A model generated the notes under the pieces. It saw only the letters and a list, made by a program, of their open reading frames with translations. It did no database searches and was not told where the DNA came from. Both the position numbers and the translations under genes were made by a program. A stretch of 58,548 bases of DNA from Oscillospiraceae bacterium (lineage in GTDB: Bacteria; Bacillota; Clostridia; Oscillospirales; UBA929), in assembly GCA_009782215.1 (NCBI GenBank), contig WRKO01000014.1, positions 1-58,548 of the forward strand. Reading direction: 5' to 3'. Every line of letters starts with the position of its first letter. The first letter of the stretch is position 1. Shown here in pieces: positions 42,132 through 50,006 of the stretch.

Positions 42132-43997
42132 TCAGTCGGGCTCGGGTTCCCCGTCTTTCGACGGTTCAGGCGTCTCCGACGGTTCCGGTGGTGACGGCGG
42201 CTCTGACGGTTCGGGCGTCTCCGACGGCTCCGGTGGTGACGGCGGCTCCGGCGGTAACGGCGGCGACGGCGCGGGCCTCGGCCAATCCGCAAGATTCAGC
42301 GTGTGGAAGGTGAAGCCTCCGTCTTTTTCCGCCGCGGCTCTGAGCACCCCGTTTGAAACCGTGCCGTAAAGGGTGACGCGGTCGGCGCCGCCCGCCAGAG
42401 GCAGGGTGAACGCCTCGCCGTTTTCCCACCTGCCGCACACCCTGCTGTTGGCCGTCTCGTGCCAGAGCAGAAGCGGCATACCGTCCACGGTGTAAACTCC
42501 CAGCGGACGCGCCTCCGAGTCCGGCGGCAAGGTCAGCAGCAGCTCCGGCTCCCCGGACGCCCTGCTGTCTTGAAGCCTGCGGCGGTAGAGTTCCTCCCCG
42601 TCTTCCCCCGCGACGGCATACAGCAGCCAGACAGACCCTCCGTCATGCGCCAGCGCGGGGTATCTCGCGTCAACGCCCCACGGCGTGACAAGGCCGTGAG
42701 CCTCGTCATAGACCAGATTTCCAGACGGGAGACGGTTTGTGAGCAGATGGACGCCCTGCCGGTCATTAAAGCCGTCAACGGCTATATAGAGCTTTCTGTT
42801 GTCTTGGTCGGAATCATAGACCGCGGCGATGAAGCTGTCTTCGGTCACGCCGCCCGTGTAGTTGCTGTAAACGCCCTGCACGACGGATGTATTGCCGGAA
42901 TACCAGTCGATGCCGCCGTCCCGCGTCTGGTAAAAATAGAGCTTGTTCGTCGTGGGGTGCAGCATCACCGCCGCCCGCGACGCCGCAATCTCCGGCAGCG
43001 GCTTCCGGCTTGGGATGTTGAACGGCTTTGGGTCGGGGTTGGCCGCGGCGGCCACCGACTCCGGGATTGCCTCTCCCGGGCGGAGCAGCCGCGCGTGTAC
43101 GGCGAAGCGCATATCCTCATGCGTATAGTCACAGGTTGAAAGCGTCAGGATGCGGTCGTCCGCGTTTACGTCCACCTCCGTGACAAACAGGCTGCGCGCT
43201 TTGATTTCCTCTAAAAGGTCGGAAAACCCGTCACGGGTATCGGAGGGGTCTACATAGCCCCAGTCGGGTTCCGTGACATACGCCGCGAACACAATCCATA
43301 CCGTCTCCCCGGTCAGGCTGTCCAAGCGAACGACCGGGGCTCTTTGGAAGGTGTCGGCCTGTTTGTATCTCAGGAGCGGGGCGAACATCTGCCCGGCCCT
43401 GACGTTATGTCCGTATAATACGGTATTGCGGTCTGTCAGCAGGCGGTCGTTCCACACGTTGAGAAAGACCGCGCCGACGGGCGTGGTTCTGCCGTTAAAA
43501 TCCCTGTTTAAGTAATCCTCATTGTCCCGCGAATGGACATACGGCAGCGGGCTTATCAGATTGGGGATGGAAAATATACCGCGAAAATCCTCATTGACGC
43601 CGAGGAAGTCGGCGAAGAGTTCCCTCCCGAGCGCTTCCATCTCCTCCAGCCGGCGGCGTTCCCGCTCCCATTCGGATTCCGTCTCCCCGTCATCGTCCCC
43701 GGCGCTGTCCGGCGGGTTGTCCGGCGGCATGACCCGCACATCCGGCGACGGCAGCTCCGGCCACGGGTTATCGGCGCGATGGCTGATAATGTCCTCGTAC
43801 ATCCCTCTGACTTCACGCTCATGGCGCCACTGAATGAAGACATGGTAATAATACCGCCCCAGATAGGCCGCGGCGCCCACCGCCACGCATATGCACAGCG
43901 CAAAAGCAGCCCTCAGAAGCGTTTTTTGTGTGGATGTCTTTTGTTTCCGCGTCTCTTGCGCCTCAGCCGGCTTTTCTTCCGCACAGGCCGTATTCAT
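42132..43997 (-). CDS. Sortase B with long C-terminal beta-rich extension
   Basis: 621 residues: N-terminal membrane anchor (RAAFALCICVAVGAAAYLG), acidic linker, a class B sortase domain (about 110-290), then ~330 extra residues. Sortase features: YVHSRDNEDYLNRDF, VLYGHNVRAGQMFAPLLRY (catalytic His), LTLSTCDYTHEDMRFAVHARLL (catalytic Cys and Arg). The extension is made of short beta-strand repeats (LYFYQTRDGGIDWYSGN, LYIAVDGFNDRQGVHLL, VWLLYAVAGEDGEELYRR) recalling a propeller, and ends in a Pro/Glu tail with two copies of PPSPPEPSETPEPS. Start at 43997 follows GGAGGAAGC. Sortases normally end at the catalytic domain, so this is an unusual architecture. Confidence 0.85.
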   Translation of the reverse strand: MNTACAEEKPAEAQETRKQKTSTQKTLLRAAFALCICVAVGAAAYLGRYYYHVFIQWRHEREVRGMYEDIISHRADNPWPELPSPDVRVMPPDNPPDSAGDDDGETESEWERERRRLEEMEALGRELFADFLGVNEDFRGIFSIPNLISPLPYVHSRDNEDYLNRDFNGRTTPVGAVFLNVWNDRLLTDRNTVLYGHNVRAGQMFAPLLRYKQADTFQRAPVVRLDSLTGETVWIVFAAYVTEPDWGYVDPSDTRDGFSDLLEEIKARSLFVTEVDVNADDRILTLSTCDYTHEDMRFAVHARLLRPGEAIPESVAAAANPDPKPFNIPSRKPLPEIAASRAAVMLHPTTNKLYFYQTRDGGIDWYSGNTSVVQGVYSNYTGGVTEDSFIAAVYDSDQDNRKLYIAVDGFNDRQGVHLLTNRLPSGNLVYDEAHGLVTPWGVDARYPALAHDGGSVWLLYAVAGEDGEELYRRRLQDSRASGEPELLLTLPPDSEARPLGVYTVDGMPLLLWHETANSRVCGRWENGEAFTLPLAGGADRVTLYGTVSNGVLRAAAEKDGGFTFHTLNLADWPRPAPSPPLPPEPPSPPEPSETPEPSEPPSPPEPSETPEPSKDGEPEPD

Positions 43998-44139
43998 ACG
44001 CTTCCTCCGGTTCCGTTTCGCCCCGTCACACAGGCACACGATACTGCCATGATTATACCACAAGAAAGCCGCAAAGTCAACCATACCGACACGGGGCTGC
44101 GCCCGTCCCTGCAACAGGGTTTTTCACAAAAAAACCCCC

Positions 44140-44275
44140 TTGACAGGGGGTGGTAGGTTGTGGTATGATGTGAATACGGAAGAAGACCCGCCGCCGGAGG
44201 CGGCCCACTACCTCAAAGTAAAGCGTTAAGCTCCCTTTTCAGTTGGTGGCTGGTCGGGGGAGCTTTTCGCTTTTC
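44140..44275 (+). ncRNA. Putative antisense/small RNA with own promoter and terminator
   Basis: TTGACA (44140-44145), 18-base spacer, TATGAT (44164-44169), followed by a GC-rich hairpin (CCGCC GCCGGA GGCGG) and a terminator-like stem AAGCTCCC / GGGGAGCTT with T-run near 44228-44272. It is antisense to the 3' half of the small CDS at 44226-44363, the arrangement of type I toxin-antitoxin loci, though the peptide is not hydrophobic. Confidence 0.5.
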
Positions 44276-44363
44276 CGCGTCTTCGGTCGTCTATGTACTT
44301 CGCGCAGCGGCGGACTTCCGCCATGAGTAAGCGCGTTTCTTTCAACAGTTGAATCAGCTTCAT
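44226..44363 (-). CDS. Small basic protein, unknown
   Basis: 45 residues starting MKLIQLLKETRLLMAEVRR with a basic, polar tail. GGAGG lies 10 bases before the ATG. No family recognised. Its 3' half is overlapped by a putative RNA on the other strand. Confidence 0.55.
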   Translation of the reverse strand: MKLIQLLKETRLLMAEVRRCAKYIDDRRRGKAKSSPDQPPTEKGA

Positions 44364-44580
44364 AGGCTAGCAACCTCCTTTCCACGCTTCGCGGCTTGCG
44401 CAGAATCCGCTCGGCGTTCGTTCCGAGAACAGGGAGAAAAAGAGGCAACAGGCACACCCCCGGCAGGGGTTCTTCCGTGTAGGCGGCGGGCGTTTCCCGC
44501 CGTTTGGCATTGTATCACACAATGGCGAATTATGTCAAGGAAATTTTGACAATTTTGCAGGGTGGCTGCAAACAACCGAT

Positions 44581-44602
44581 GGCCGCCCCCACAGGGGCGG
44601 CC
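44581..44602. terminator. Hairpin after tRNA-Leu
   Basis: GGCCGCCCC / GGGGCGGCC stem just 3' of the tRNA on the minus strand. Confidence 0.7.
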
Positions 44603-44612
44603 ATTCTGGTTT

Positions 44613-44700
44613 TGGTGCACCCGAGAGGACTTGAACCTCCACAAGCGTAATGCTTACTAGAACCTGAATCTAGCGCGTCTGCCAGTTCCGCCACGGGTGC
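44613..44700 (-). tRNA. tRNA-Leu (anticodon CAG)
   Basis: 88 bases with encoded CCA. Acceptor GCACCCG/CGGGTGC, anticodon stem CTAGA/TCTAG with loop TTCAGGT, long class II variable arm, T-arm GGAGG TTCAAGT CCTCT. Confidence 0.97.
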
Positions 44701-44714
44701 GCGGCGCGGATTAC

Positions 44715-44765
44715 AGTATATCATCCGTTTCCACGCTTGTCAACCGGAAAATTATCTGCTACAAT
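44715..44765. promoter_or_regulatory. Back-to-back promoters of tRNA-Leu and the HD gene
   Basis: Minus: TTGACA (44738-44743), 17-base spacer, TATACT (44715-44720). Plus: TTGTCA (44737-44742), 17-base spacer, TACAAT (44760-44765). The two -35 boxes overlap almost completely. Confidence 0.75.
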
Positions 44766-44800
44766 GCCGGTAACACACCGAGTGAACGGAGGGGGCGCTT

Positions 44801-45352
44801 ATGCTTACGCGTGACATGGCTTGGTCGCTGCTGACCGAGTATAATCAAGAGCCGTTTCATCTCAAGCACGCGCAGGTGACGGAGGGCGTCATGCGCTGGT
44901 TCGCAAACGAATTGGGGTTTGGCGGCGAGGCGGATTTCTGGGCGGCGGCGGGGCTGCTGCACGACTTGGACTTTGAACGCTACCCCGAGGAGCATTGCGT
45001 GAAAACACAGGAAATTATGCGCGGGCGCGGCTTGGACGAGCGCCTGATCCGCGCCGCCGCCAGCCACGGCTTCGGCATGACCGCCGCGGACGTCGAGCCG
45101 CTGCACACGATGGAAAAGGTCTTGTTCGCAATCGACGAGCTGACCGGCTTAATCGGCGCCGTCGCGCTGATGCGCCCGAGCAAAAGCGTGATGGATATGG
45201 AAGTCAAATCGGTGTTGAAGAAATTCAAGACGCCCGCTTTCGCCGCCGGCTGCTCCAGAGAAACCATTCAAAAGGGCGCCGATATGCTGGGCTGGACACT
45301 GGAAGACTTAATCAGCCGCACCCTCACGGCCATGCGGACGCTGGAAACGTAA
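44801..45352 (+). CDS. HD-domain hydrolase
   Basis: 183 residues. HD motif in AAAGLLHDLDFERYPEEHC with an upstream His in FHLKHAQVTEG and DELTGLIGAVAL downstream, the pattern of small clostridial HDIG phosphohydrolases. Predicted cytosolic, substrate unknown. CGGAGGGGGCGCTT precedes the ATG. It converges on proB. Confidence 0.85.
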   Translation: MLTRDMAWSLLTEYNQEPFHLKHAQVTEGVMRWFANELGFGGEADFWAAAGLLHDLDFERYPEEHCVKTQEIMRGRGLDERLIRAAASHGFGMTAADVEPLHTMEKVLFAIDELTGLIGAVALMRPSKSVMDMEVKSVLKKFKTPAFAAGCSRETIQKGADMLGWTLEDLISRTLTAMRTLET

Positions 45353-45365
45353 GCCCGCCAGTCCC

Positions 45366-46157
45366 CTACCGTTGGAAAACCGTTCCCACGTCCTCGCCGC
45401 GCAGGATGGCGTACAGCACGGCGGGGTCTTCGCCATGCGCCACGACCATCGGAAAGCCGCTCTCAAGCGCGATTTCAGCCGCCGCCAGCTTGGTAATCAT
45501 CCCGCCGGTGCCGCGGGCGGTTCCGGCGCCGCCGGAGGCCAGCTTCAGCTTGTCGGTCACGTCGGTCACCCGCTTGATGCGCTCCGCGCCGGGGGTTTCA
45601 CGCGGGTCGGCGGTATAGAAGCCGTCGATGTCGGTCAGCAGCACCAGCAGGTCGGCGCCGGCCAGCTTGGCCACCAGCGCCGAAAGGGTGTCGTTGTCGC
45701 CAAACGTGTTGTCGGCGCCGAGTACGATTTCCTCCTGCGAGACGGAGTCGTTTTCGTTGACGATGGGGATGGTCTGCCATTTCAGCAGGGAGGCGAGGGT
45801 GCCCAGCAGCATTGCGCCGCGCCCGGGGTTTGTCAGGTCGTCCCGCGCCACCAGAATTTGCGCGACGGTGTGGCCGTATTCGGCGAAGAGCTTGTCGTAT
45901 ACATGCATCAGGCGGCACTGCCCCACGGCGGCGGCGGCCTGCTTTTCCGGCACCGATTCGGGCTTCTGCGCGAAGCTGAGCGCCGCCGTGCCCACGCCGA
46001 TGGCGCCGGAGGTGACCAAGATGACGTCCCGTCCGCCGTTCCTGAGGTCGCTCAGCACGCGCGCCAGCTTGTCCAGCCGCTCGATGTGCAGCCGTCCGGC
46101 GGCGTGGGTGAGGGTGGAGGTGCCAACCTTGACAACTATGCGTTTATAATCTGTCAT
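45366..46157 (-). CDS. proB: Glutamate 5-kinase, without PUA domain
   Basis: 263 residues, first enzyme of proline synthesis (glutamate to glutamyl phosphate). Motifs: RIVVKVGTSTLTH, LVTSGAIGVGTAAL, NENDSVS and the ATP loop region GTGGMITKLAAAEIALESG. The C-terminal PUA domain found in longer ProB proteins is absent, as in the short form. ATG at 46157 follows GGAGAG. proA is not adjacent; smpB lies immediately upstream. Confidence 0.93.
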   Translation of the reverse strand: MTDYKRIVVKVGTSTLTHAAGRLHIERLDKLARVLSDLRNGGRDVILVTSGAIGVGTAALSFAQKPESVPEKQAAAAVGQCRLMHVYDKLFAEYGHTVAQILVARDDLTNPGRGAMLLGTLASLLKWQTIPIVNENDSVSQEEIVLGADNTFGDNDTLSALVAKLAGADLLVLLTDIDGFYTADPRETPGAERIKRVTDVTDKLKLASGGAGTARGTGGMITKLAAAEIALESGFPMVVAHGEDPAVLYAILRGEDVGTVFQR

Positions 46158-46171
46158 AAACAACTCTCCGT

Positions 46172-46630
46172 TTATTGTTTTTCCCGCGCCGCCCGCTGCA
46201 ATTCGCGTCCGGTTTCGCGGGCTTTCTCGGCCTCGCGCTTGTCGTAGAGCTTTTTGCCCTTTGCCACGGCCACGGTGACTTTGACGTAAGGGCCTTTGAG
46301 GTAGACGTTGAGCGGGATGAGGGTGAAGCCGTCGCGCTCGGCGGCGCGGCGGAGCTTTTCGATTTCGCGGCGGTGGAGCAGCAGGCGCTTGGGGCGGAGC
46401 GGGTCGCGGTTGAAGCGGTTGCCCTGCTCGTAGGGGCTGATGTGGAAGTTGTGGGCGAACATCTCGCCGTCCCTGACGGCGCAGAAAGCGTCGCGCAGGT
46501 TGCAGGCCCCGGCGCGGATGCTTTTGACCTCGGTGCCGAACAGCTCAATGCCGGCCTCGAGGGTTTCCTCTATATGGTAGTCATGCCTCGCCTTGCGGTT
46601 GTCGGCAATGCGCTTGATGCTGTCTGCCAT
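46172..46630 (-). CDS. smpB: SsrA-binding protein
   Basis: 152 residues; partner of tmRNA in ribosome rescue. KRIADNRKARHDYHIEETLEAGIELFGTEVKSIRAG and the basic C-tail (KGKKLYDKREAEKARE) are diagnostic. ATG at 46630 follows GGAGA; the frame is open to 46660 but has no ribosome site. No ssrA gene is seen in the window. Confidence 0.97.
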   Translation of the reverse strand: MADSIKRIADNRKARHDYHIEETLEAGIELFGTEVKSIRAGACNLRDAFCAVRDGEMFAHNFHISPYEQGNRFNRDPLRPKRLLLHRREIEKLRRAAERDGFTLIPLNVYLKGPYVKVTVAVAKGKKLYDKREAEKARETGRELQRAAREKQ

Positions 46631-46659
46631 CCCGCATCTCCTATCAGCGTTTTGAAACA

Positions 46660-46688
46660 AGTATACACCATAGTATATGCGGTATCAA
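46660..46688 (-). promoter_or_regulatory. Promoter of smpB-proB
   Basis: TTGATA (46683-46688), 17-base spacer, TATACT (46660-46665), minus strand. Confidence 0.65.
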
Positions 46689-46707
46689 GATTATTTTTGT
46701 TTTTCGC

Positions 46708-46736
46708 TTGACAAGCGCCGGCGGCTGCGGTATACT
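46708..46736 (+). promoter_or_regulatory. Promoter of the CDF exporter transcript
   Basis: TTGACA (46708-46713), 17-base spacer, TATACT (46731-46736). Confidence 0.8.
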
Positions 46737-46740
46737 GCGG

Positions 46741-46823
46741 TTACTGAGCAGGCGCGAGAGCCGGGCCGTATGGCAGTGGGAATTCCCCGCGGGACAGATG
46801 ATATGTCCCGCGGTTTTTTTATT
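46741..46823 (+). promoter_or_regulatory. Probable NiCo riboswitch with terminator
   Basis: The leader begins ACTGAGCAGGC and continues GCCGGGCC, GGCAGTGGGAA and GCGGGACAG, with three short hairpins between them (GGC/GCC, GCC/GGC, GGGAATTCCC). These conserved words and the following gene match the Ni/Co-sensing czcD-type riboswitch as I know it. The last word overlaps the 5' arm of a perfect terminator CCGCGGGACA / TGTCCCGCGG followed by TTTTTTT (46787-46820), so metal binding would prevent termination. Not verified against a covariance model. Confidence 0.72.
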
Positions 46824-46841
46824 TTTCAGGAGGGGTTTTGC

Positions 46842-47723
46842 ATGAACGAAGCCAATCAAAAGCTGGTCACGCGGGTGGCGCTGCAAACGCTGGTCGTCAA
46901 CTTTATCCTCTCGGCGTTTAAGCTGTTTGCCGGGATTTTCGGGCAGTCGGCGGCGATGATCAGCGACGCGGTTCATTCGGTCTCCGACACGGCGACCACG
47001 ATTGTGGTCATCGCCGGGGTCAAAATGGCCGGGCGGAAGAGCGACAAGGAGCATCCTTACGGGCATGACCGGATGGAATGCGTGGCGGCCATCATCATCG
47101 CGGCCGTGCTGGTGGTGGTCGGCGCGATGATTGGATGGGAAGGCGTCAAGCGGATGTTAAGCCCGGAGGAGCTTCCCATTCCCGGGGTGGTGGCGTTGAT
47201 TGCGGCGGCGGCGTCCATCGCCGTCAAGGAGGGGATGTATTGGTATGCGCGGCTGACGGCGGAGAAAGCGGGCAGCGGCGCGCTGAAGGCCGACGCGTGG
47301 CACCACCGTTCCGACGGGCTGTCGTCCGTCGGCAGCTTTGCCGGGATTTTGGGCGCGCGGCTGGGCCTGCCCATCCTTGACCCGGCGGTCTGCCTGATCA
47401 TCTGCGCGTTCGTCGTCAAGGCGGGCGTGGACGTTTTCTTGGACGCCGTGAGCAAGATGACCGATAAGTCCTGCGACGACAAGACGGCGGACGCCATCCG
47501 CGCCGCCGTGCTTGAAAACCCGGCCGTTCTGGGCATCGACACCATGCGGACGCGGCTGTTCGGCGAGATGATTTATATGGACGTCGAGATTTCCCTGGAC
47601 GGCTCCGTCACCCTCAGCGAGGCGCACGAAACCGCCGAGGAGGTTCACCGCGAAATCGAGGCGCGCTTCCCCCGCGTGAAGCACTGCATGATTCACGTCA
47701 ACCCATCGGACACGTCTCCTTAA
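46842..47723 (+). CDS. Cation diffusion facilitator metal exporter
   Basis: 293 residues: six membrane segments and a cytoplasmic C-terminal domain (~205-290). Metal-site motifs SDAVHSVSDTATT and KADAWHHRSDGLSSVGSF are present, and the linker KEHPYGHDRME is typical of CDF proteins. It exports divalent metals (Co, Ni, Zn, Fe or Mn); the upstream riboswitch favours Ni/Co. The ATG at 46842 follows AGGAGGGG just after the leader terminator; the open frame to 46677 runs through the leader and is rejected. Its 3' end overlaps the convergent GH3 gene by 26 bases. Confidence 0.92.
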   Translation: MNEANQKLVTRVALQTLVVNFILSAFKLFAGIFGQSAAMISDAVHSVSDTATTIVVIAGVKMAGRKSDKEHPYGHDRMECVAAIIIAAVLVVVGAMIGWEGVKRMLSPEELPIPGVVALIAAAASIAVKEGMYWYARLTAEKAGSGALKADAWHHRSDGLSSVGSFAGILGARLGLPILDPAVCLIICAFVVKAGVDVFLDAVSKMTDKSCDDKTADAIRAAVLENPAVLGIDTMRTRLFGEMIYMDVEISLDGSVTLSEAHETAEEVHREIEARFPRVKHCMIHVNPSDTSP

Positions 47724-49815
47724 CCGCGTCCAAGCGCAGGGGTTTGGAGCCTTTTAGCTTGACGCTGCGGGCGTCGGGCTGGCAGAAGCCGATGTGAAGG
47801 GTCTTCTTGCCGGCGCAGGGGCGCAAGTTGCCGTCGGCGTCGTAGCGCATGAAGGCGTCGGGGGGGATGGTCAGGGACACCTCGGCGCTTGCGCCGGGCT
47901 CCAGCTCGGCGGGCCGCATCCCGCACAGGCTCCAGTTTTCGCGCTCGCCCTCGATTTCGATATACGCCTGCACTGTCTCGGCGGCGCGGGTTTTTCCGGC
48001 GTTTTTGACCGTCACGGTCACAACGCCGTCTTGATACGACGCGCCGGACAGCTCAAACGGCTCGAAGCCCAAGCCGAAGCCGAAGGGATAGAGCGCCTCG
48101 CCCTTGAAATAGCGGTAGGTGCGGTTTTCCATCGAGTAGTCGGTAAACTCAGGCAAATCGGCGTCGGAGCGGTAGAAGGTGAGCGGCAGGCGCCCGGTGG
48201 GGGAAAACTTGCCGAAAATCAGCTCCGCGACGGCCAAGCCGCCCTGCGAGCCGGGATAAAAGCCCTGAATGACCGCGTTGGCGTTTTCGTCCGCCCAGCG
48301 CAAATCCAGCGCGCTGCCGGACAGGATGACCACAATGACCGGGATGCCCTTCTCCTTGGCCGCTTTGACGACCGCCTCCGCCATCACCTGCTGGCGTCCG
48401 GGCAGGGCCAGCCCCAGCTTGTCGCCGGAGGCGAACTGGTTGCCCGCGTCGCCCTCCTCGCCTTCCAAGTCGCGATCCAGCCCCAGCGTAATCACCACCG
48501 CGCCGGCGCGGCGGGTGACAATCAGCGCCTCGGCCTGACGGTCGCCGGGGAACTGCGAGAGGACGCTGTCGTTGGTCTTGTGCATCGGGCAGCCCTCGGC
48601 GAACGTGACGCGCACGCCCCTTTCGCCCGCCAGCGCCTTCATGCCCTGCAAAACGGTGACATGGTCGCTGGCCACGCCCTGATAGTTGCCCTCCAGCGCG
48701 ATGCGGCTGTCGGCGTTCGGCCCGACGACGGCAATGGCGCCGACGCCGTCTGTGTTCAGCGGCAGGACGCCGTCGTTTTTCAGCAGCACCAGCGAACGGC
48801 GGGCGACCTTTTGGTTGAACGCACGGTGCGTATCGCAATCGACGATTTCATGGGGGATGGAGGTATATGTCTTGTTTTCCGGCGCGCCCAGCAAGCCGAG
48901 ACGCATCCGCGTGACCATCAGGCGGGTCACGGCGCGGTCGATTTCCTCCTCGGTCAGCAGTCCCTCCCGCACCGCCGTCAGGCAGTGGCCGAACAGGTTG
49001 CCGCAGTTGAGGTCGCAGCCGTTGCGCACGGCCAGCGAAACGCTTTCAACCGGCGTGGACGTGACCTTGTGGTGTTCGTGGAAATCCTTAATCGCCCAGC
49101 AGTCGGAGACGACGTGCCCGTCAAAGCCCCATTGGCCGCGCAGGATGTCAAGCAGCAGCGTCTTGCTGCCGCAGCAGGGCTCGCCGTTGGTGCGGTTGTA
49201 CGCGCCCATGACGATTTCCACCCCGCCCTCCTCTACGCATGCCTTGAACTGGGGCAGATAGGTATTCCAGAGGTCGTAGCCGTCGGCGACGGCGTTGAAT
49301 TCGTGGCGCAGGCCCTCGGGGCCGCTGTGGACGGCGTAATGCTTGGCGCAGGCGGCGGTTTTGAGCGCGTTGCGGTCGGGGCCTTGCAGGCCTTTGATGA
49401 ACGCCACGCCCATCCGCGCCGTGAGGTAGGGGTCTTCGCCGTAGGTTTCGTGGCCGCGCCCCCAGCGCGGGTCGCGGAAGATGTTGACGTTGGGCGACCA
49501 GAAGGTGAGGCCCTTGAAGATGTCATGGTCGCCCTCCTCCTGATAGGCGTGGTATTTCGCCCGCCCCTCGTCGCTGATGACGGACGCCGTTTCAAAAATC
49601 AGGTCGGGGTCGAAGGTGGCGGCCAGCCCGATGGCTTGCGGGAACATGGTGGCGACGCCCGCCCGCGCGACGCCGTGCAGCGCCTCGTTCCACCAGTTGT
49701 AGCTCGGGACGCCGAGCCGCTCGACGGCGGGCGCGGTATGCAGCATCTGCGAGACCTTTTCCTCTAGGGTCATTTGCGAAACCAGCTTCTTCGCTTGGGC
49801 CTTCATGTCGAACAT
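47698..49815 (-). CDS. GH3 beta-glycosidase, beta-xylosidase-like
   Basis: 705 residues in the usual GH3 order: (beta/alpha)8 domain with YNWWNEALHGVARAG, NIFRDPRWGRGHETYGEDPYLTARMGVAF and the nucleophile Asp in GHVVSDCWAIKDF; an alpha/beta sandwich with SLVLLKNDGVLPL; and a C-terminal fibronectin-III-like domain (VTVTVKNAGKTRAAETVQAYI). The NWWNEALHGV and CWAI forms are typical of the beta-xylosidase/arabinosidase branch. No signal peptide, so it acts on imported oligosaccharides. GGGGAGG precedes the ATG. Confidence 0.93.
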   Translation of the reverse strand: MFDMKAQAKKLVSQMTLEEKVSQMLHTAPAVERLGVPSYNWWNEALHGVARAGVATMFPQAIGLAATFDPDLIFETASVISDEGRAKYHAYQEEGDHDIFKGLTFWSPNVNIFRDPRWGRGHETYGEDPYLTARMGVAFIKGLQGPDRNALKTAACAKHYAVHSGPEGLRHEFNAVADGYDLWNTYLPQFKACVEEGGVEIVMGAYNRTNGEPCCGSKTLLLDILRGQWGFDGHVVSDCWAIKDFHEHHKVTSTPVESVSLAVRNGCDLNCGNLFGHCLTAVREGLLTEEEIDRAVTRLMVTRMRLGLLGAPENKTYTSIPHEIVDCDTHRAFNQKVARRSLVLLKNDGVLPLNTDGVGAIAVVGPNADSRIALEGNYQGVASDHVTVLQGMKALAGERGVRVTFAEGCPMHKTNDSVLSQFPGDRQAEALIVTRRAGAVVITLGLDRDLEGEEGDAGNQFASGDKLGLALPGRQQVMAEAVVKAAKEKGIPVIVVILSGSALDLRWADENANAVIQGFYPGSQGGLAVAELIFGKFSPTGRLPLTFYRSDADLPEFTDYSMENRTYRYFKGEALYPFGFGLGFEPFELSGASYQDGVVTVTVKNAGKTRAAETVQAYIEIEGERENWSLCGMRPAELEPGASAEVSLTIPPDAFMRYDADGNLRPCAGKKTLHIGFCQPDARSVKLKGSKPLRLDAVKETCPMG

Positions 49816-49877
49816 ACGGTAATCCTCCCCGGTATGGAATGGCCGCCGGCGGTGTGCCGGACGGCGCGATACGCTTC

Positions 49878-49906
49878 ATCATACCATACCCCGTGGGGAA
49901 ATACAA
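49878..49906 (-). promoter_or_regulatory. Promoter of the GH3 gene
   Basis: TTGTAT (49901-49906), 17-base spacer, TATGAT (49878-49883), minus strand. Confidence 0.55.
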
Positions 49907-49929
49907 TCCCCGCGGGCGGCATGGGGGAT

Positions 49930-49957
49930 ACGGCGGGCGGCATATACGCCGCCCCTA
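49930..49957. repeat. Palindromic repeat in the GH3/NlpC intergenic region
   Basis: GGGCGGC ATATAC GCCGCCC followed by CTAC; intergenic copy of the GTAGGGG-type palindrome family. Confidence 0.6.
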
Positions 49958-49965
49958 CAGACAGG

Positions 49966-49994
49966 AAAACGGCGGCTGTAAAGCCGCCGTTTTT
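49966..49994. terminator. Terminator of the NlpC/P60 gene
   Basis: Stem ACGGCGGCT / AGCCGCCGT with flanking A and T runs on both sides. Confidence 0.85.
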
Positions 49995-50006
49995 ATGAAT
50001 GGATTT

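Noticed and set aside
46741..46823. yybP-ykoY manganese riboswitch
   Set aside because: The leader lacks the GGGGAGTA-type loop of that class and fits the NiCo words better.
47794..49767. 657-residue plus-strand open frame
   Set aside because: Antisense shadow of the GH3 gene.
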